DNA of 53,207 nt. Source: Gemmatimonadota bacterium (GTDB lineage: Bacteria; Gemmatimonadota; Gemmatimonadetes; Gemmatimonadales; Gemmatimonadaceae). The DNA lies in assembly GCA_021298835.1 (NCBI GenBank), contig JAJTHG010000055.1, forward strand, positions 1-53,207, in the 5' to 3' direction. Below, one piece after another: positions 32,493 to 42,790 of the stretch. The notes beneath the pieces are model-generated. The model was not told where the DNA came from and did no database searches. It saw only the letters and a program-made list of their open reading frames with translations. The translations under genes and the position numbers were made by a program. Numbering within the stretch: position 1 is the first letter of the stretch; the number at the start of each line of letters is the position of its first letter.

Positions 32493-34024
32493 CGGCGGAT
32501 GATCGCCCCGTTGTCGGACGAGTAGCGCGCGAGCATCACGTCGGTACTCCCGGCGGCCGTCAGCGTCGCGACGCCGGTACCGGGATCGGCGTTGAGACTG
32601 CCGGAGAAGCGGCCGCCGATCCAGAACGTGCTCGCATCCGCGCTGACCGACGCCGTGGGACGCACCGCCGGCACCGTACCCGGCCGCAGCCGCTCGGCCC
32701 ACTGCATCACACCCGCCCCGCTGTAGCGCGCCGTGTAGAGGTCGGCCCCGCTGGAGAGGTTCGGCGACGTCGCCGTGAGGACCCGCGACGCGAGGCCGCG
32801 CGAGAAGTCCACCGTGCCCTGGAAGTCGCCCGCGACGAGCAGGGCACCCCCGGTCTGCGCTTGCACGGCCAGCACGGCGTCCTCGCCCGTGCCCCCGATC
32901 GCGAAGCCACTCGCCGCGAGGCCGTTCGAGCTGATGCGCACGACGAAACCGTCGCTGCCGCCCCCCGAGACGACGGGCGGCAGGCCGACGATCGTCCCGA
33001 GCGTCATCGTGCCCGCGAACTGCCCGCCGACGAAGACCTCGCGCGTGGCGGAGACCGAGAGCGCGTGGGGCGACATCAGGTCGTTCGCGGTGCCTCCCAT
33101 GCGCTCAGCCCAGCGGAGCACCCCCGACGCCGTCAGCGACGCCACCCAGACGTCGGTGCCGCCGGCCGTCACGAGCAGCTGCTGCGCCGCCGTGGGGTTC
33201 GCGTCGAGCGTGTCGCTGTACGTGCCGGCCAGCACGACCTGCTGCACGTCGTCGTAGCGCAGTGCCCAGGCCTGGTCGGTACCGCGCCCGGCGAGCGGAA
33301 CCGCCCAGCGCAGGGTGGCGTCCAGCCCGTAGCGCGCCACGAAGACGTCGGAGGGATCCGACGCGACATGGGGCTGGAGCAGCACCTCGGCGGCCGTCGG
33401 GTCGAAGTCCGCCGGGCCCTGATAGGTCCCGGTGAGGAACAGGTCGCCGGCGGCGCCGAGCGCGACGGCGCGCGCTTCGTCGCTTCCCGCGCCGCCGATG
33501 AAGACGGTTCGCTCGCAGCGGCCGTCGGCCGCCAGCACCGTGATGAACGCGTCGCGCGGGCCGGAGACCGTGCCGACGGTGATGCCACCCACGCACTGGA
33601 AGCCCTGCGCGGCCGCCCCGACCACGACCACGCGCCCGTCGGGCGCGACGGCGACGCTGTGCGCCACGTCGTTGCCGGGGCCGCCGAGCGCGGTCGCCCA
33701 TGCCAGCGCGCCGGCCGAGTCGAACCGCGCCACGAAGGCGTCGGGGCCGCCGACCGCAGCGCGCGTCAATATGCGCGTGGAGGGATCGAAGTCCACCGTT
33801 CCGGTGAAGTCCCCGACGATCACGGCGCCGCCGTCGGCGGTCCGCACGACCTGCCGTCCCTCGTCGGCCGTCGGTCCTCCCATCCGGAAGGCGTACGCCC
33901 CGCCCGGCAGCCCCCCCCCGCCGCCGCCACCGACGACGACCTCGCGGACGCTGCAGGCCGAGAGCAGGGCGATGACGGCACCGGCGGCGGCACCTGGACG
34001 AAGGCGGGCGGCGAGATTTGTCAT
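32489..34024 (-). CDS. beta-propeller (SBBP-repeat) lipoprotein
   Basis: A 511-aa protein. The signal peptide ends with lipobox LLSAC (VIALLSACSVREV), followed by a seven-glycine spacer. The body is repeated blades with a common pattern: VIVGDFTGTVDFDPST, LTGTYQGPADFDPTA, LLVAGDFQGTVDFSRG and WIGGRFSGSLNADPG, each near GGPDAFVARFDSAG-like strands. It matches the SBBP family of secreted propellers of unknown role. ATG 34024 lies 8 nt after a TAGCGT -10. Surface or periplasmic location is expected. First gene of the operon with the M23 peptidase and yhbY. Confidence 0.85.
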   Translation of the reverse strand: MTNLAARLRPGAAAGAVIALLSACSVREVVVGGGGGGGLPGGAYAFRMGGPTADEGRQVVRTADGGAVIVGDFTGTVDFDPSTRILTRAAVGGPDAFVARFDSAGALAWATALGGPGNDVAHSVAVAPDGRVVVVGAAAQGFQCVGGITVGTVSGPRDAFITVLAADGRCERTVFIGGAGSDEARAVALGAAGDLFLTGTYQGPADFDPTAAEVLLQPHVASDPSDVFVARYGLDATLRWAVPLAGRGTDQAWALRYDDVQQVVLAGTYSDTLDANPTAAQQLLVTAGGTDVWVASLTASGVLRWAERMGGTANDLMSPHALSVSATREVFVGGQFAGTMTLGTIVGLPPVVSGGGSDGFVVRISSNGLAASGFAIGGTGEDAVLAVQAQTGGALLVAGDFQGTVDFSRGLASRVLTATSPNLSSGADLYTARYSGAGVMQWAERLRPGTVPAVRPTASVSADASTFWIGGRFSGSLNADPGTGVATLTAAGSTDVMLARYSSDNGAIIRR

Positions 34025-34032
34025 GGCAGTCA

Positions 34033-34038
34033 ACGCTA
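34033..34038 (-). promoter_or_regulatory. -10 element of the beta-propeller lipoprotein gene
   Basis: TAGCGT on the minus strand, 8 nt before ATG 34024. Confidence 0.4.
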
Positions 34039-34061
34039 GGACGCCGCGACCCCGGCCGGCG

Positions 34062-35156
34062 TCACCCCAACGGCGGCAGTGCGCCCTCGATCGCGCCACG
34101 CTCCGCCTCCAGCCAGGCCGGCAGCCGCAGGGTCCGGCCGAGCACCTCCGCCGGTTCATCCACCGCGAATCCCGGGCCGTCGGTGGCGATCTCGAACAGC
34201 ATGCCGTCGGGGGCGCGGAAGTAGATGGACTGGAAGTAGGTGCGATCCATCACGTCGGAGACCGGCACCCCCATCGCGCGAAGCCGGTCCTGGAAGGCGA
34301 GCTGGTCGTCCGTGGACTCGGCGCGGAACGCAACGTGGTGTGCCTGCCCGACGCCGGGACGCGCGGCCCGCACGCCCGGCGGCCAGCCGAACAGAGTATA
34401 GGCGCTGTGGTCGGCCACGCGGGTGCCGTCGTAGTTGGCCCAGAACCAGTGCGCGGCGTCGGGGTCGTCCTGGTTGACCGACCGCTTCACGAGGCGCAGC
34501 CCCAGCGCCTCCCCGAGGAAGTCGTGCATGCGAGCGATGTCGTCCGTGATCCCGGTGACGTGGTGCAGGCCGCCGAGTGCCATCGCCGGGGTGATCGCAG
34601 CGATCGGCTCGGGCCACGTGGCGGCCGCGATGTCGCGCTCGTCTCGCCGGCCGCGCAGGTGCCCGTCGCCCGGTACGATCACCCGCTGGCCGAGGGCCTC
34701 GAGCGGTTCATCCACCGCGTAGCCCGGCCCCTTCGTGGCGATCTCGAGCACCTGCCCGTCGGGATCCGCGAAGTAGATCGACGTGAACCACTTCCGGTCG
34801 TACGGCCCCGATACCGGCACGCCATGCTGCAGCAGCCATCGCTTCCATTGCAGTTGGCCCTCGGGCGACGCCACCCCGAGCGCGAGGTGGTGCACGCCAC
34901 CTAGCCCGAAGCCCCCGCGCGGCGCGCGGGGCCACTCGAAGACGGTGACGAGCGTGCCCGGCCGGCCCTGCGCATCCCCGAAGTAAAGGTGATGCGACCC
35001 CGGGTCGTCGAAGTTGACCGTGCGCTTGACCAGCCCGAGTCCCAGCACATCGCGGTAGAAGCCGAGCGTACGGCGGGCGTCACGGGCGACGAGGGTGACG
35101 TGGTGCAGGCCGGCGGTCACGGGGACGTGCATGAGGTCCTGAGCCGTTCGTGTCAT
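34062..35156 (-). CDS. two-domain VOC protein, extradiol ring-cleaving dioxygenase-like (MhqO/MhqA type)
   Basis: A 364-aa protein with two vicinal-oxygen-chelate modules. Module 1 starts at AGLHHVTLVARDARRTLGFY with VKRTVNFDDPGSHHLYFGD. Module 2 starts at GGLHHVTGITDDIARMHDFL with VKRSVNQDDPDAAHWFWANY and GQAHHVAFRA. Metal ligands His and Glu are present (HH pairs, FEIATDGPGFAVDEP). The family includes hydroquinone ring-cleaving and thiol-stress induced enzymes. ATG 35156 is taken, with ATG 35132 (MHVPVTAG) as an alternative. No -10 is recognisable; the upstream region contains a 7-bp repeat array. Confidence 0.88.
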   Translation of the reverse strand: MTRTAQDLMHVPVTAGLHHVTLVARDARRTLGFYRDVLGLGLVKRTVNFDDPGSHHLYFGDAQGRPGTLVTVFEWPRAPRGGFGLGGVHHLALGVASPEGQLQWKRWLLQHGVPVSGPYDRKWFTSIYFADPDGQVLEIATKGPGYAVDEPLEALGQRVIVPGDGHLRGRRDERDIAAATWPEPIAAITPAMALGGLHHVTGITDDIARMHDFLGEALGLRLVKRSVNQDDPDAAHWFWANYDGTRVADHSAYTLFGWPPGVRAARPGVGQAHHVAFRAESTDDQLAFQDRLRAMGVPVSDVMDRTYFQSIYFRAPDGMLFEIATDGPGFAVDEPAEVLGRTLRLPAWLEAERGAIEGALPPLG

Positions 35157-35190
35157 GGCGGCCGCCGTCGCGTACGGCGCGACGCGGGTC

Positions 35191-35218
35191 GGCGTCCGGC
35201 GTCCGGCGTCCGGCGTCC
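35191..35218 (+). repeat. four tandem 7-bp units
   Basis: GGCGTCC repeated four times in the divergent gap between the VOC and PAS genes. Nothing else is evident in this 187-bp gap. Confidence 0.9.
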
Positions 35219-35343
35219 GATGGTGCGGGCGTCACGTGGTGGGCGGCGGTCGCAGGCCCCAGCAGCAGGGAGCCTAACGGAGCCCCTCGGCGACGACAAT
35301 CGAGACTCAAGTCGGTGCCGCGCCTGCCGAAACTTTCCCGCAA

Positions 35344-35766
35344 ATGATCGCGCCCCGCTCGGTTCCGGTGCCGGACCTTCCGTCGCGCCTGCACGCATCG
35401 GAGGATGCGTGGTTCGACCACCCCTGGTGCCGGGCGGCGCAGACCGCCGGCCTCGCGGCGTGGCGGTACGATGTCGTGGCCGACCGTCTCGTGTGGAGCG
35501 AGGCGTTGCACGCCGCCCTTGGCTATCCGGCGCTGCCGTCCACGCCGACCATCCGGTGGTGGATGAGCCGGGTGCATCCGGACGACGTGGCGTCGGTCGC
35601 CCGCGCCTACGATGCCGCGTCCGCCCACGCCCTCGACGGCTGGGCGGTGCCCTATCGCCTGCGGCGGAGCGACGGCAGCTACGCTGCCGTGACCGACTTC
35701 GGTACGGCCGTACGCGACGATTCCGGCGAACTGGTCGGCCTCATGGGCTACCTCTCCTTTCGCTGA
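35344..35766 (+). CDS. single-PAS-domain protein
   Basis: A 140-aa protein with one PAS fold of the PAS_3 type: GLAAWRYDVVADRLVWSEAL, the glycine helix HAALGYPALPSTPTIRWW, RVHPDDVASVARAYDA, and the closing strands YRLRRSDGSYAAVTDFG and GELVGLMGYLSF. No kinase or cyclase domain is attached, so it would need a partner. AAACTT lies 8 nt upstream of ATG 35344, a weaker form of the start-proximal -10. The 3' end overlaps the convergent small membrane gene by 26 nt and is followed by a 14-bp repeat array. Confidence 0.85.
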   Translation: MIAPRSVPVPDLPSRLHASEDAWFDHPWCRAAQTAGLAAWRYDVVADRLVWSEALHAALGYPALPSTPTIRWWMSRVHPDDVASVARAYDAASAHALDGWAVPYRLRRSDGSYAAVTDFGTAVRDDSGELVGLMGYLSFR

Positions 35767-35986
35767 ACGGCGCGCCACGCACGGCGCGCCACGCACGGCG
35801 CGCCCCCCACAGTGCCGCGCTCCCCGTGACCGCGGGGACGAACGCGACCGCGACGCGCTGCGACGGCGCCGCCTCCGCCGTGAAGAGGGCGAGCCAGACC
35901 CCGGCCACCAGCGTCGCCGCGCCGCCGACGGCGAGTGCGACCGCGAAGACGAGGCCGGCCAGCCGTCGCGGATCACGCGGCGACAT
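35741..35986 (-). CDS. small two-helix membrane protein
   Basis: An 81-aa protein with two hydrophobic helices (LAGLVFAVALAVGGAATLVAGV and VAVAFVPAVTGSAALWGA) and a basic C-terminus (RRAWRAVRG). ATG 35986 overlaps the upstream stop (TGATG), which argues for real translation. It overlaps the PAS gene on the other strand at its 3' end. I do not recognise a family. Confidence 0.6.
   Translation of the reverse strand: MSPRDPRRLAGLVFAVALAVGGAATLVAGVWLALFTAEAAPSQRVAVAFVPAVTGSAALWGARRAWRAVRGAPFSERRGSP
35767..35804 (+). repeat. 14-bp tandem repeats after the PAS stop codon
   Basis: ACGGCGCGCCACGC occurs twice, plus a partial third copy, directly after the stop and within the C-terminal codons of the convergent gene. 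Confidence 0.85.
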
Positions 35987-36960
35987 CACCGGAACTCCCA
36001 CTGGAAGCCGGCCACCAGGCGCGTGAAGCGCCGCCCCTTGGCGTCCCAGCGCAGGATCGACGTCCCTCCCGAGGCCTCCGCCACCGCCCGCGTCGCGAGA
36101 TCGTCGAAGCCGTCGCCGTCGGCGTCGAAGGCGCGCAGCACCTCGTGCCCGTCGAAGCGCAGGTCGTCGAGCTTCACGCCGCGCGCCGCCCCGGTCGGCG
36201 CGAGGAGGGCGGCCCGCTCGGCCACCCACTCGGAGTTCTCGCCGCGCAGGGACGCCACGACGACCACCCACGGCGCATCACCGCACCCGGCCACGTGCGT
36301 CGTGCGCAGCAGCGCCGGCTTCGGCCGACGCGCCTGCTGGTACACCGTGATGCGCGGCACCAGCGCGCGGACGACCGCGACGAGGGAGTCCCGCACGTGC
36401 GTGATCCGCGGTGCGAGCGCCTTCGACAGCGAGTCGCGCGGGCAGGCCGCGAGCCGCGGCGCGGAATCCGCGGGCTCCCCCTCGTCCGCGCGCAGGCGCC
36501 ACGCCGAGGCGACCGCCGGGGCCTTGGCCTTGGCCGCCGAGTCGGCGGCCGCGCTCGCCGCGACCGTCGCGACGATCCGCCCGTTCCAGACGTCGAAGCC
36601 CGTCACCTGCACGACCTCGCGGCCCCACGTCCCGCGCAGCAGGAACGCATCGCCGGCCCGCACCGTACCGTGTGCGGCGGCGAGGGCCGTGATCACCGGG
36701 ATGCGGTCGGCGCGCTTCTTCGTCTCGGCGTCCACGCGGCCGACGTCCAGCAGCAGGCGGCCGTTGCGCGAGGCGGCGGTGAACCACCGCTGCGTCGCCG
36801 GCGGGAAGACGAGCAGCGGGGCGATCGTGTCCGCCATCGGCGACGCGAGCGGATCGGGAGGTGGCGGGGGCGCGGCTTGCGCAGCGAGGAGGCCGGGCGC
36901 GGCGGCCAGCAGCGCCGCGAGGAACCCGCCGAGGCGGGGCTGGATGCAGGGCGGAACCAT
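35986..36960 (-). CDS. secreted protein of unknown function with a Ca-binding-like loop
   Basis: A 324-aa protein. The signal peptide is LGGFLAALLAAAPGLLAAQA. The body contains DAFLLRGTWGREVVQVTGFD and a paired Cys (AACPRD, AGCGDAP). Near the C-terminus is FDADGDGFDDLATRAV, an EF-like or FG-GAP-type D-x-D-x-D-G calcium loop. No enzyme motif is seen. It diverges from the FAD-subunit gene with only 22 bp between start codons, so at least one start or promoter must lie inside the other gene. It may belong to a Gemmatimonadota-specific family (guess). Confidence 0.65.
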   Translation of the reverse strand: MVPPCIQPRLGGFLAALLAAAPGLLAAQAAPPPPPDPLASPMADTIAPLLVFPPATQRWFTAASRNGRLLLDVGRVDAETKKRADRIPVITALAAAHGTVRAGDAFLLRGTWGREVVQVTGFDVWNGRIVATVAASAAADSAAKAKAPAVASAWRLRADEGEPADSAPRLAACPRDSLSKALAPRITHVRDSLVAVVRALVPRITVYQQARRPKPALLRTTHVAGCGDAPWVVVVASLRGENSEWVAERAALLAPTGAARGVKLDDLRFDGHEVLRAFDADGDGFDDLATRAVAEASGGTSILRWDAKGRRFTRLVAGFQWEFR

Positions 36961-36982
36961 CGGTGGTAACCTTCACCGACGC

Positions 36983-37948
36983 ATGCGCCCGTTCCAGTAC
37001 GTCCGCCCTGCCGACGGCGACGCCGCGGCGGCGGCCCTCGCCGCTCCCGGTGCAATGCCGATCGGGGGAGGTACCGACGTCGTGCCCCTCTGGCGGGATG
37101 GACTCGCCACCCCGGCCTCCGTGGTGGACGTCACCCTGCCCGGCGACGACGTCACCCCCGAGCCCGATGGCGGGCTGTCGGTGCGCGCGGGGGCCCGGCT
37201 CGCCGACCTGGCCGTTCATCCCGTGTTGCGCGCCCGAGCGGCCGCGCTCGCCCTCGCCTGCGACAGCGTCGGCTCCCCTGCCCTCCGCGCCCAGGGCACG
37301 CTCGGCGGCAACCTCGGGCAGCGTCCCCGCTGCTGGTACTGGCGGGGCGGGCACGCGTGCGCCAAGAGCGGCGCCGAGGGCTGCCCGGCCGTGGCCGGCG
37401 ACCACCGCCACCACGCGATTGTCGAGGCGGGCCCCTGCTGGGCGGTGCATCCGTCGGACCCGGCCGTCGCGCTCATGGCGCTCGAGGCCGTGGTGCACCT
37501 CCAGCGGACGGGCGGTCGCCGCGCCGTGCCCCTCTCGCAGTTCTTCGTGCTGCCCTCGCAGGATCCGACGCGGGAGACAGTGGTGGAGCCGGGGGAGTTC
37601 ATCACCCACCTCTCACTGCCGGCCGGGACGCTGGGAGGCGAGCAGACATACGAGAAGGTGATCCAGCGCGGGGCGTGGGACTTCGCCCTCGTGTCGCTCG
37701 CCACCGTGCGACGCCCCGACGGCGACGTCCGGCTGGTGCTGGGGGGGATCGGACCACGGCCGTGGCGCATCACCGATTCCATCGAGGAGGACGTCGCCTC
37801 CGGCGGCCTCGATGACGACTCGATCGACGCCTTGGCCGAGCGGGCGCTGTACGACGCCACGCCACTGCCGGGCACCACGTACAAGGTCGCGCAGGCGCGG
37901 GCCCTGCTCGTGCGCGCGATGCGGCGTCTGGGAGGGGTGGCCCGGTGA
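36983..37948 (+). CDS. FAD subunit of a molybdenum hydroxylase with a 4Fe-4S motif (PaoB/YagS-like)
   Basis: A 321-aa protein. The FAD PP-loop is PIGGGTDVVPLW (about 27-38) and the second FAD motif is TLGGNLGQRPRCWYWR (106-121). Four cysteines, 117, 126, 134 and 152, fit the extra 4Fe-4S cluster found in E. coli PaoB-type subunits. It should accept electrons from the 2Fe-2S subunit and pass them on. The matching small and large subunits lie at 26544-29296, which makes a split three-gene enzyme. ATG 36983 has TAACCT 10 nt upstream. The stop overlaps the FHA gene start (GTGA). Confidence 0.92.
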   Translation: MRPFQYVRPADGDAAAAALAAPGAMPIGGGTDVVPLWRDGLATPASVVDVTLPGDDVTPEPDGGLSVRAGARLADLAVHPVLRARAAALALACDSVGSPALRAQGTLGGNLGQRPRCWYWRGGHACAKSGAEGCPAVAGDHRHHAIVEAGPCWAVHPSDPAVALMALEAVVHLQRTGGRRAVPLSQFFVLPSQDPTRETVVEPGEFITHLSLPAGTLGGEQTYEKVIQRGAWDFALVSLATVRRPDGDVRLVLGGIGPRPWRITDSIEEDVASGGLDDDSIDALAERALYDATPLPGTTYKVAQARALLVRAMRRLGGVAR

Positions 37949-38451
37949 CCAACGCGACCGACTGGCTCGTGGACCTCGGGGCGCGCCTGGCGCACCGGCT
38001 CGACCTGGACGTCATCACGCTCGGGCGGGATCCGCGCAGCCACGTTGTCATGCTCGACGCGACCGTGTCGCGGCGCCATGCCGAGCTCGTGCGGGGGGCG
38101 GGGGGGTGGCTGCTGTCGGTGAGCGGCTCGACCGGCGCGACGGTCAACGAGGTGCGCGTGGACAGCCCGGTGGCGCTCGCCCCGGGCGACGAGCTGCAGA
38201 TCGGCACACGCACCTTCCGGTTCGTGCGCGGGCCGCTGCCCGATGGCGTAAGCCCGGCCACACCGGAGGAGTCGTCGCTGACCGATCCGCGCCTGCTGCG
38301 GACGACGGCGTCGCTCCCGGCGATCGACAAGGCCGTGTTCGTGGCCATGAGCGAGACGCGCGGCAGACCCCGGCGCTCGGCGATCCGCTGGGCGGCCGGC
38401 CTCGCGATCGGCGCGCTGCTGCTGGCGCTGACCTGCAGCAAGTTGAACTGA
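37945..38451 (+). CDS. FHA-domain membrane protein
   Basis: A 168-aa protein. The forkhead-associated domain covers about 10-95: ITLGRDPRSHVVMLDATVSR, RHAELVRGAGGWLL, GSTGATVNEVRV and ELQIGTRTFRFV. The phosphothreonine-binding residues (GR, S/R, H, N) are kept. A C-terminal TM helix (WAAGLAIGALLLALTCS) anchors it. FHA proteins read phosphothreonine made by Hanks kinases, of which this window has several. GTG 37945 overlaps the FAD-subunit stop, so the pair is cotranslated. Any direct control of the hydroxylase is inference. Confidence 0.88.
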   Translation: MTNATDWLVDLGARLAHRLDLDVITLGRDPRSHVVMLDATVSRRHAELVRGAGGWLLSVSGSTGATVNEVRVDSPVALAPGDELQIGTRTFRFVRGPLPDGVSPATPEESSLTDPRLLRTTASLPAIDKAVFVAMSETRGRPRRSAIRWAAGLAIGALLLALTCSKLN

Positions 38452-38526
38452 CGCCGGGCGGCAGTTCGGGGGTGCCGCGGCCGCACCACCGCCGCGCCGG
38501 TGACGAGATCCCGCCCCTGTGAATTC

Positions 38527-38544
38527 GTCAACGTTTCCGTTGAC
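38527..38544. promoter_or_regulatory. SufR operator (CAAC-N6-GTTG) over the suf promoter
   Basis: GTCAACGTTTCCGTTGAC contains CAAC-N6-GTTG, the inverted repeat bound by cyanobacterial SufR. The arms pair over 8 bp (CGTCAACG with CGTTGACG at 38526-38545). The right arm contains the -35, so a bound repressor would block the promoter. Confidence 0.8.
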
Positions 38545-38568
38545 GTAAGGCGTATATCCGAGTATTTT
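38540..38568 (+). promoter_or_regulatory. suf operon promoter
   Basis: TTGACG (38540-38545), a 17-bp spacer, TATTTT (38563-38568), then 8 nt to ATG 38577. Near-consensus sigma-70 boxes and the lowest-GC stretch nearby. Confidence 0.8.
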
Positions 38569-38576
38569 TCTGGCTT

Positions 38577-39242
38577 ATGCAGCGCATCGCATTGGCCGGA
38601 TACCGGGGGCAGAAGGCCGACCTCCTGGTGGCGATCAAGAAGTCGCAACCCGTTGGTGCCAAGGAGCTTGGCGCCACTTTCGGGGTGACGACGAACGCGC
38701 TGCGCCGGCACCTCGACGCCCTCGAAGAGGACGGCGTCATCGCGCGGCGGTCCGAGGTCCGCGGGGTGGGAGCCCCGGTCCACCTCTATTTCCTGACGCC
38801 GGCGGGCGAATCGCTCTTTCCCCAGGCCTCGGCGGACGCCCTCGGGGCGATGCTCGACGCGGTCGTGGCGGCGGGGGTGAGCGACGAGGTCGTGGCGGTC
38901 TTCCGGCGCCGGTGGGAGACGCTGGCGCGTCAGGCGAAACCGCTGATGGCCGGCTTGTCGTTCAGCGAGCGGGCGCAGCTCGTCGCCGAACTGCTGTCGG
39001 CCGAGGGCTATCTGGCCGAGGTCTCCGTCGCGGACGGCGACCGGCTCGTGATCACGGAACACCACTGCGCCGTGCGCGCGGTGGCCGAGCGCTTCCCCGA
39101 GCTGTGCGAGGCGGAGCAGCGCTTCCTGGAGGACCTGTTGGGCACGCCCGTCGAGCGGCAGGCGCGGGTGCTCGACGGCTGCAACCACTGCGCGTTCCAT
39201 GCGCAGCCCGACCCCACCGCCGGCGCCGCCTCGGCGGCCTGA
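38577..39242 (+). CDS. sufR: Fe-S-sensing transcriptional repressor of the suf operon
   Basis: A 221-aa protein. The DeoR-type winged HTH covers about 8-75 ([40 protein letters not shown]). The C-terminal part carries cysteines in [20 protein letters not shown] and [10 protein letters not shown], spaced C-x12-C-x24-C-x2-C, fit to hold a Fe-S cluster. In cyanobacteria and actinobacteria SufR represses suf when clusters are sufficient. First gene of sufR-B-C-D-U-S with its operator directly upstream. The mRNA starts nearly at the ATG (TATTTT, 8 nt). Confidence 0.92.
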   Translation: MQRIALAGYRGQKADLLVAIKKSQPVGAKELGATFGVTTNALRRHLDALEEDGVIARRSEVRGVGAPVHLYFLTPAGESLFPQASADALGAMLDAVVAAGVSDEVVAVFRRRWETLARQAKPLMAGLSFSERAQLVAELLSAEGYLAEVSVADGDRLVITEHHCAVRAVAERFPELCEAEQRFLEDLLGTPVERQARVLDGCNHCAFHAQPDPTAGAASAA

Positions 39243-39270
39243 GCCCGCACCACCCCATAGAGGACCGCAC

Positions 39271-40704
<1,434 letters not shown>

Positions 40705-40763
40705 GGGCGACCCGCCCGCGCCCCCGACGACGCCCCACCGCCTTCCCGATCCCGATCATCCCG

Positions 40764-41525
<762 letters not shown>

Positions 41526-41527
41526 CG

Positions 41528-42790
41528 ATGGCGACCACGACGGCCGAGCCGACCTGGGTCGGCACGGTGCGCGCCAGGGGGGCCGCGGCCTTCGCCGCGA
41601 CGGGCTTCCCGACGACGCGCAACGAGGACTGGAAGTACACCCCGGTGACGGCGATCGCCGAGGGCGGCTTCGCCCCCGCGGCACAGCCCCCCGCGCACGG
41701 CGTGACCGCCGAGGCACTCGCCCCCTACCTCTTCGGCGGCGAGAAGCCGACGGTCGTGTTCGTCAACGGCCGCTTCGACGCCGCGCTCTCGAACCTCGCG
41801 ACGCTGCCGGCCGGCGTCTCGGTGCGCCCGCTGGCCGAGGCGCTGCGCGAGATGCCGCAGGCGCTCGAGCCGCGGCTCGGTGCCATCGCCGCCGAGCAGC
41901 CGTTCACCGCCCGCAACGCGTCCCTGATGCAGGACGGCGTGGTGATCCACGTCGCGGCGGACGTCGTGGTGGGCCGCGCGATCCAGGTGCTCTTCGTCGC
42001 CGACGCCGGCGCCCGGGGGCTCGAGCTGCCGGTGCGCAACCTCGTCGCCGCCGAGCGGCACGCGAAGGTGACGGTGGTCGAGAGCTTCGTCGGGCTGACC
42101 GACGCGGCGTACTTCACGAACGCCGTGACCGAGGTGGACGTCGCCGCCGGCGCCACCGTGACGCACCTCAAGGTGCAGCGCGAGGGGAGCGGGGCGTACC
42201 ACGTGGCCCACGTCGAGGCCAAGCAGGCGCGCGACTCGCACCTCGTGAGCTTCTCCTTCGCCGTCGGCGGCCGGCTCGCCCGCACGAACGTCTATACCGT
42301 CCTCGGCGGCGAGGGCTGCGGCGCGACGCTCAACGGCCTCTACATCGGCGACGGCGAGCAGCACCTCGACCACCAGACCCGCATCGAGCACGTCGCGCCG
42401 AATTGCTACTCGCGCGAGGTCTATCGCGGCATCCTCGACGGCGCCGCGCACGGCGTCTTCAACGGCAAGGTGTACGTGCACCCCGAGGCGCAGAAGACCG
42501 ACGGGAAGCAGGAGAACCACACCCTGCTGCTCTCGGAGCGCGCGACGATCGACACCAAGCCGCAGCTCGAGATCTTCGCCGACGACGTCAAGTGCACCCA
42601 CGGCGCCACGGTGGGCCGGCTCGACCAGAGCTCGCTGTTCTACATGAAGTCGCGCGGCGTCGGGGCGGAGCTGGCCAAGCAGCTGCTGCTGTACGCCTTC
42701 GCGGCGGACGTGCTCGAGACGATCGAGGCCGAGGCCGTGCGGGAGGGCCTCGAGGCACAGGTGCTCCAGCGCTACACCGGCGGCCAGTGA
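41528..42790 (+). CDS. sufD: Fe-S scaffold complex subunit SufD
   Basis: A 420-aa SufD. The N-terminus NEDWKYTPVTAI is the usual SufD opening (R.EDWKYT). The beta-helix core includes VVIHVAADVVVGRAIQVLFV and GEGCGATLNGLYIGDGEQHL. The conserved C-terminus has DTKPQLEIFADDVKCTHGAT, VGRLDQSSLFYMKSRGVGA and LYAFAADVLETIEAE. The invariant Cys and His (VKCTHGAT) at the SufB interface are present. Gap of 2 nt from sufC. The stop overlaps the sufU GTG start by 4 nt. Confidence 0.96.
   Translation: MATTTAEPTWVGTVRARGAAAFAATGFPTTRNEDWKYTPVTAIAEGGFAPAAQPPAHGVTAEALAPYLFGGEKPTVVFVNGRFDAALSNLATLPAGVSVRPLAEALREMPQALEPRLGAIAAEQPFTARNASLMQDGVVIHVAADVVVGRAIQVLFVADAGARGLELPVRNLVAAERHAKVTVVESFVGLTDAAYFTNAVTEVDVAAGATVTHLKVQREGSGAYHVAHVEAKQARDSHLVSFSFAVGGRLARTNVYTVLGGEGCGATLNGLYIGDGEQHLDHQTRIEHVAPNCYSREVYRGILDGAAHGVFNGKVYVHPEAQKTDGKQENHTLLLSERATIDTKPQLEIFADDVKCTHGATVGRLDQSSLFYMKSRGVGAELAKQLLLYAFAADVLETIEAEAVREGLEAQVLQRYTGGQ

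Noticed and set aside
40705..40763. Riboswitch or regulatory RNA in the sufB-sufC gap
   Set aside because: Only 59 nt with CCCGAT repeats and no stable paired architecture visible.
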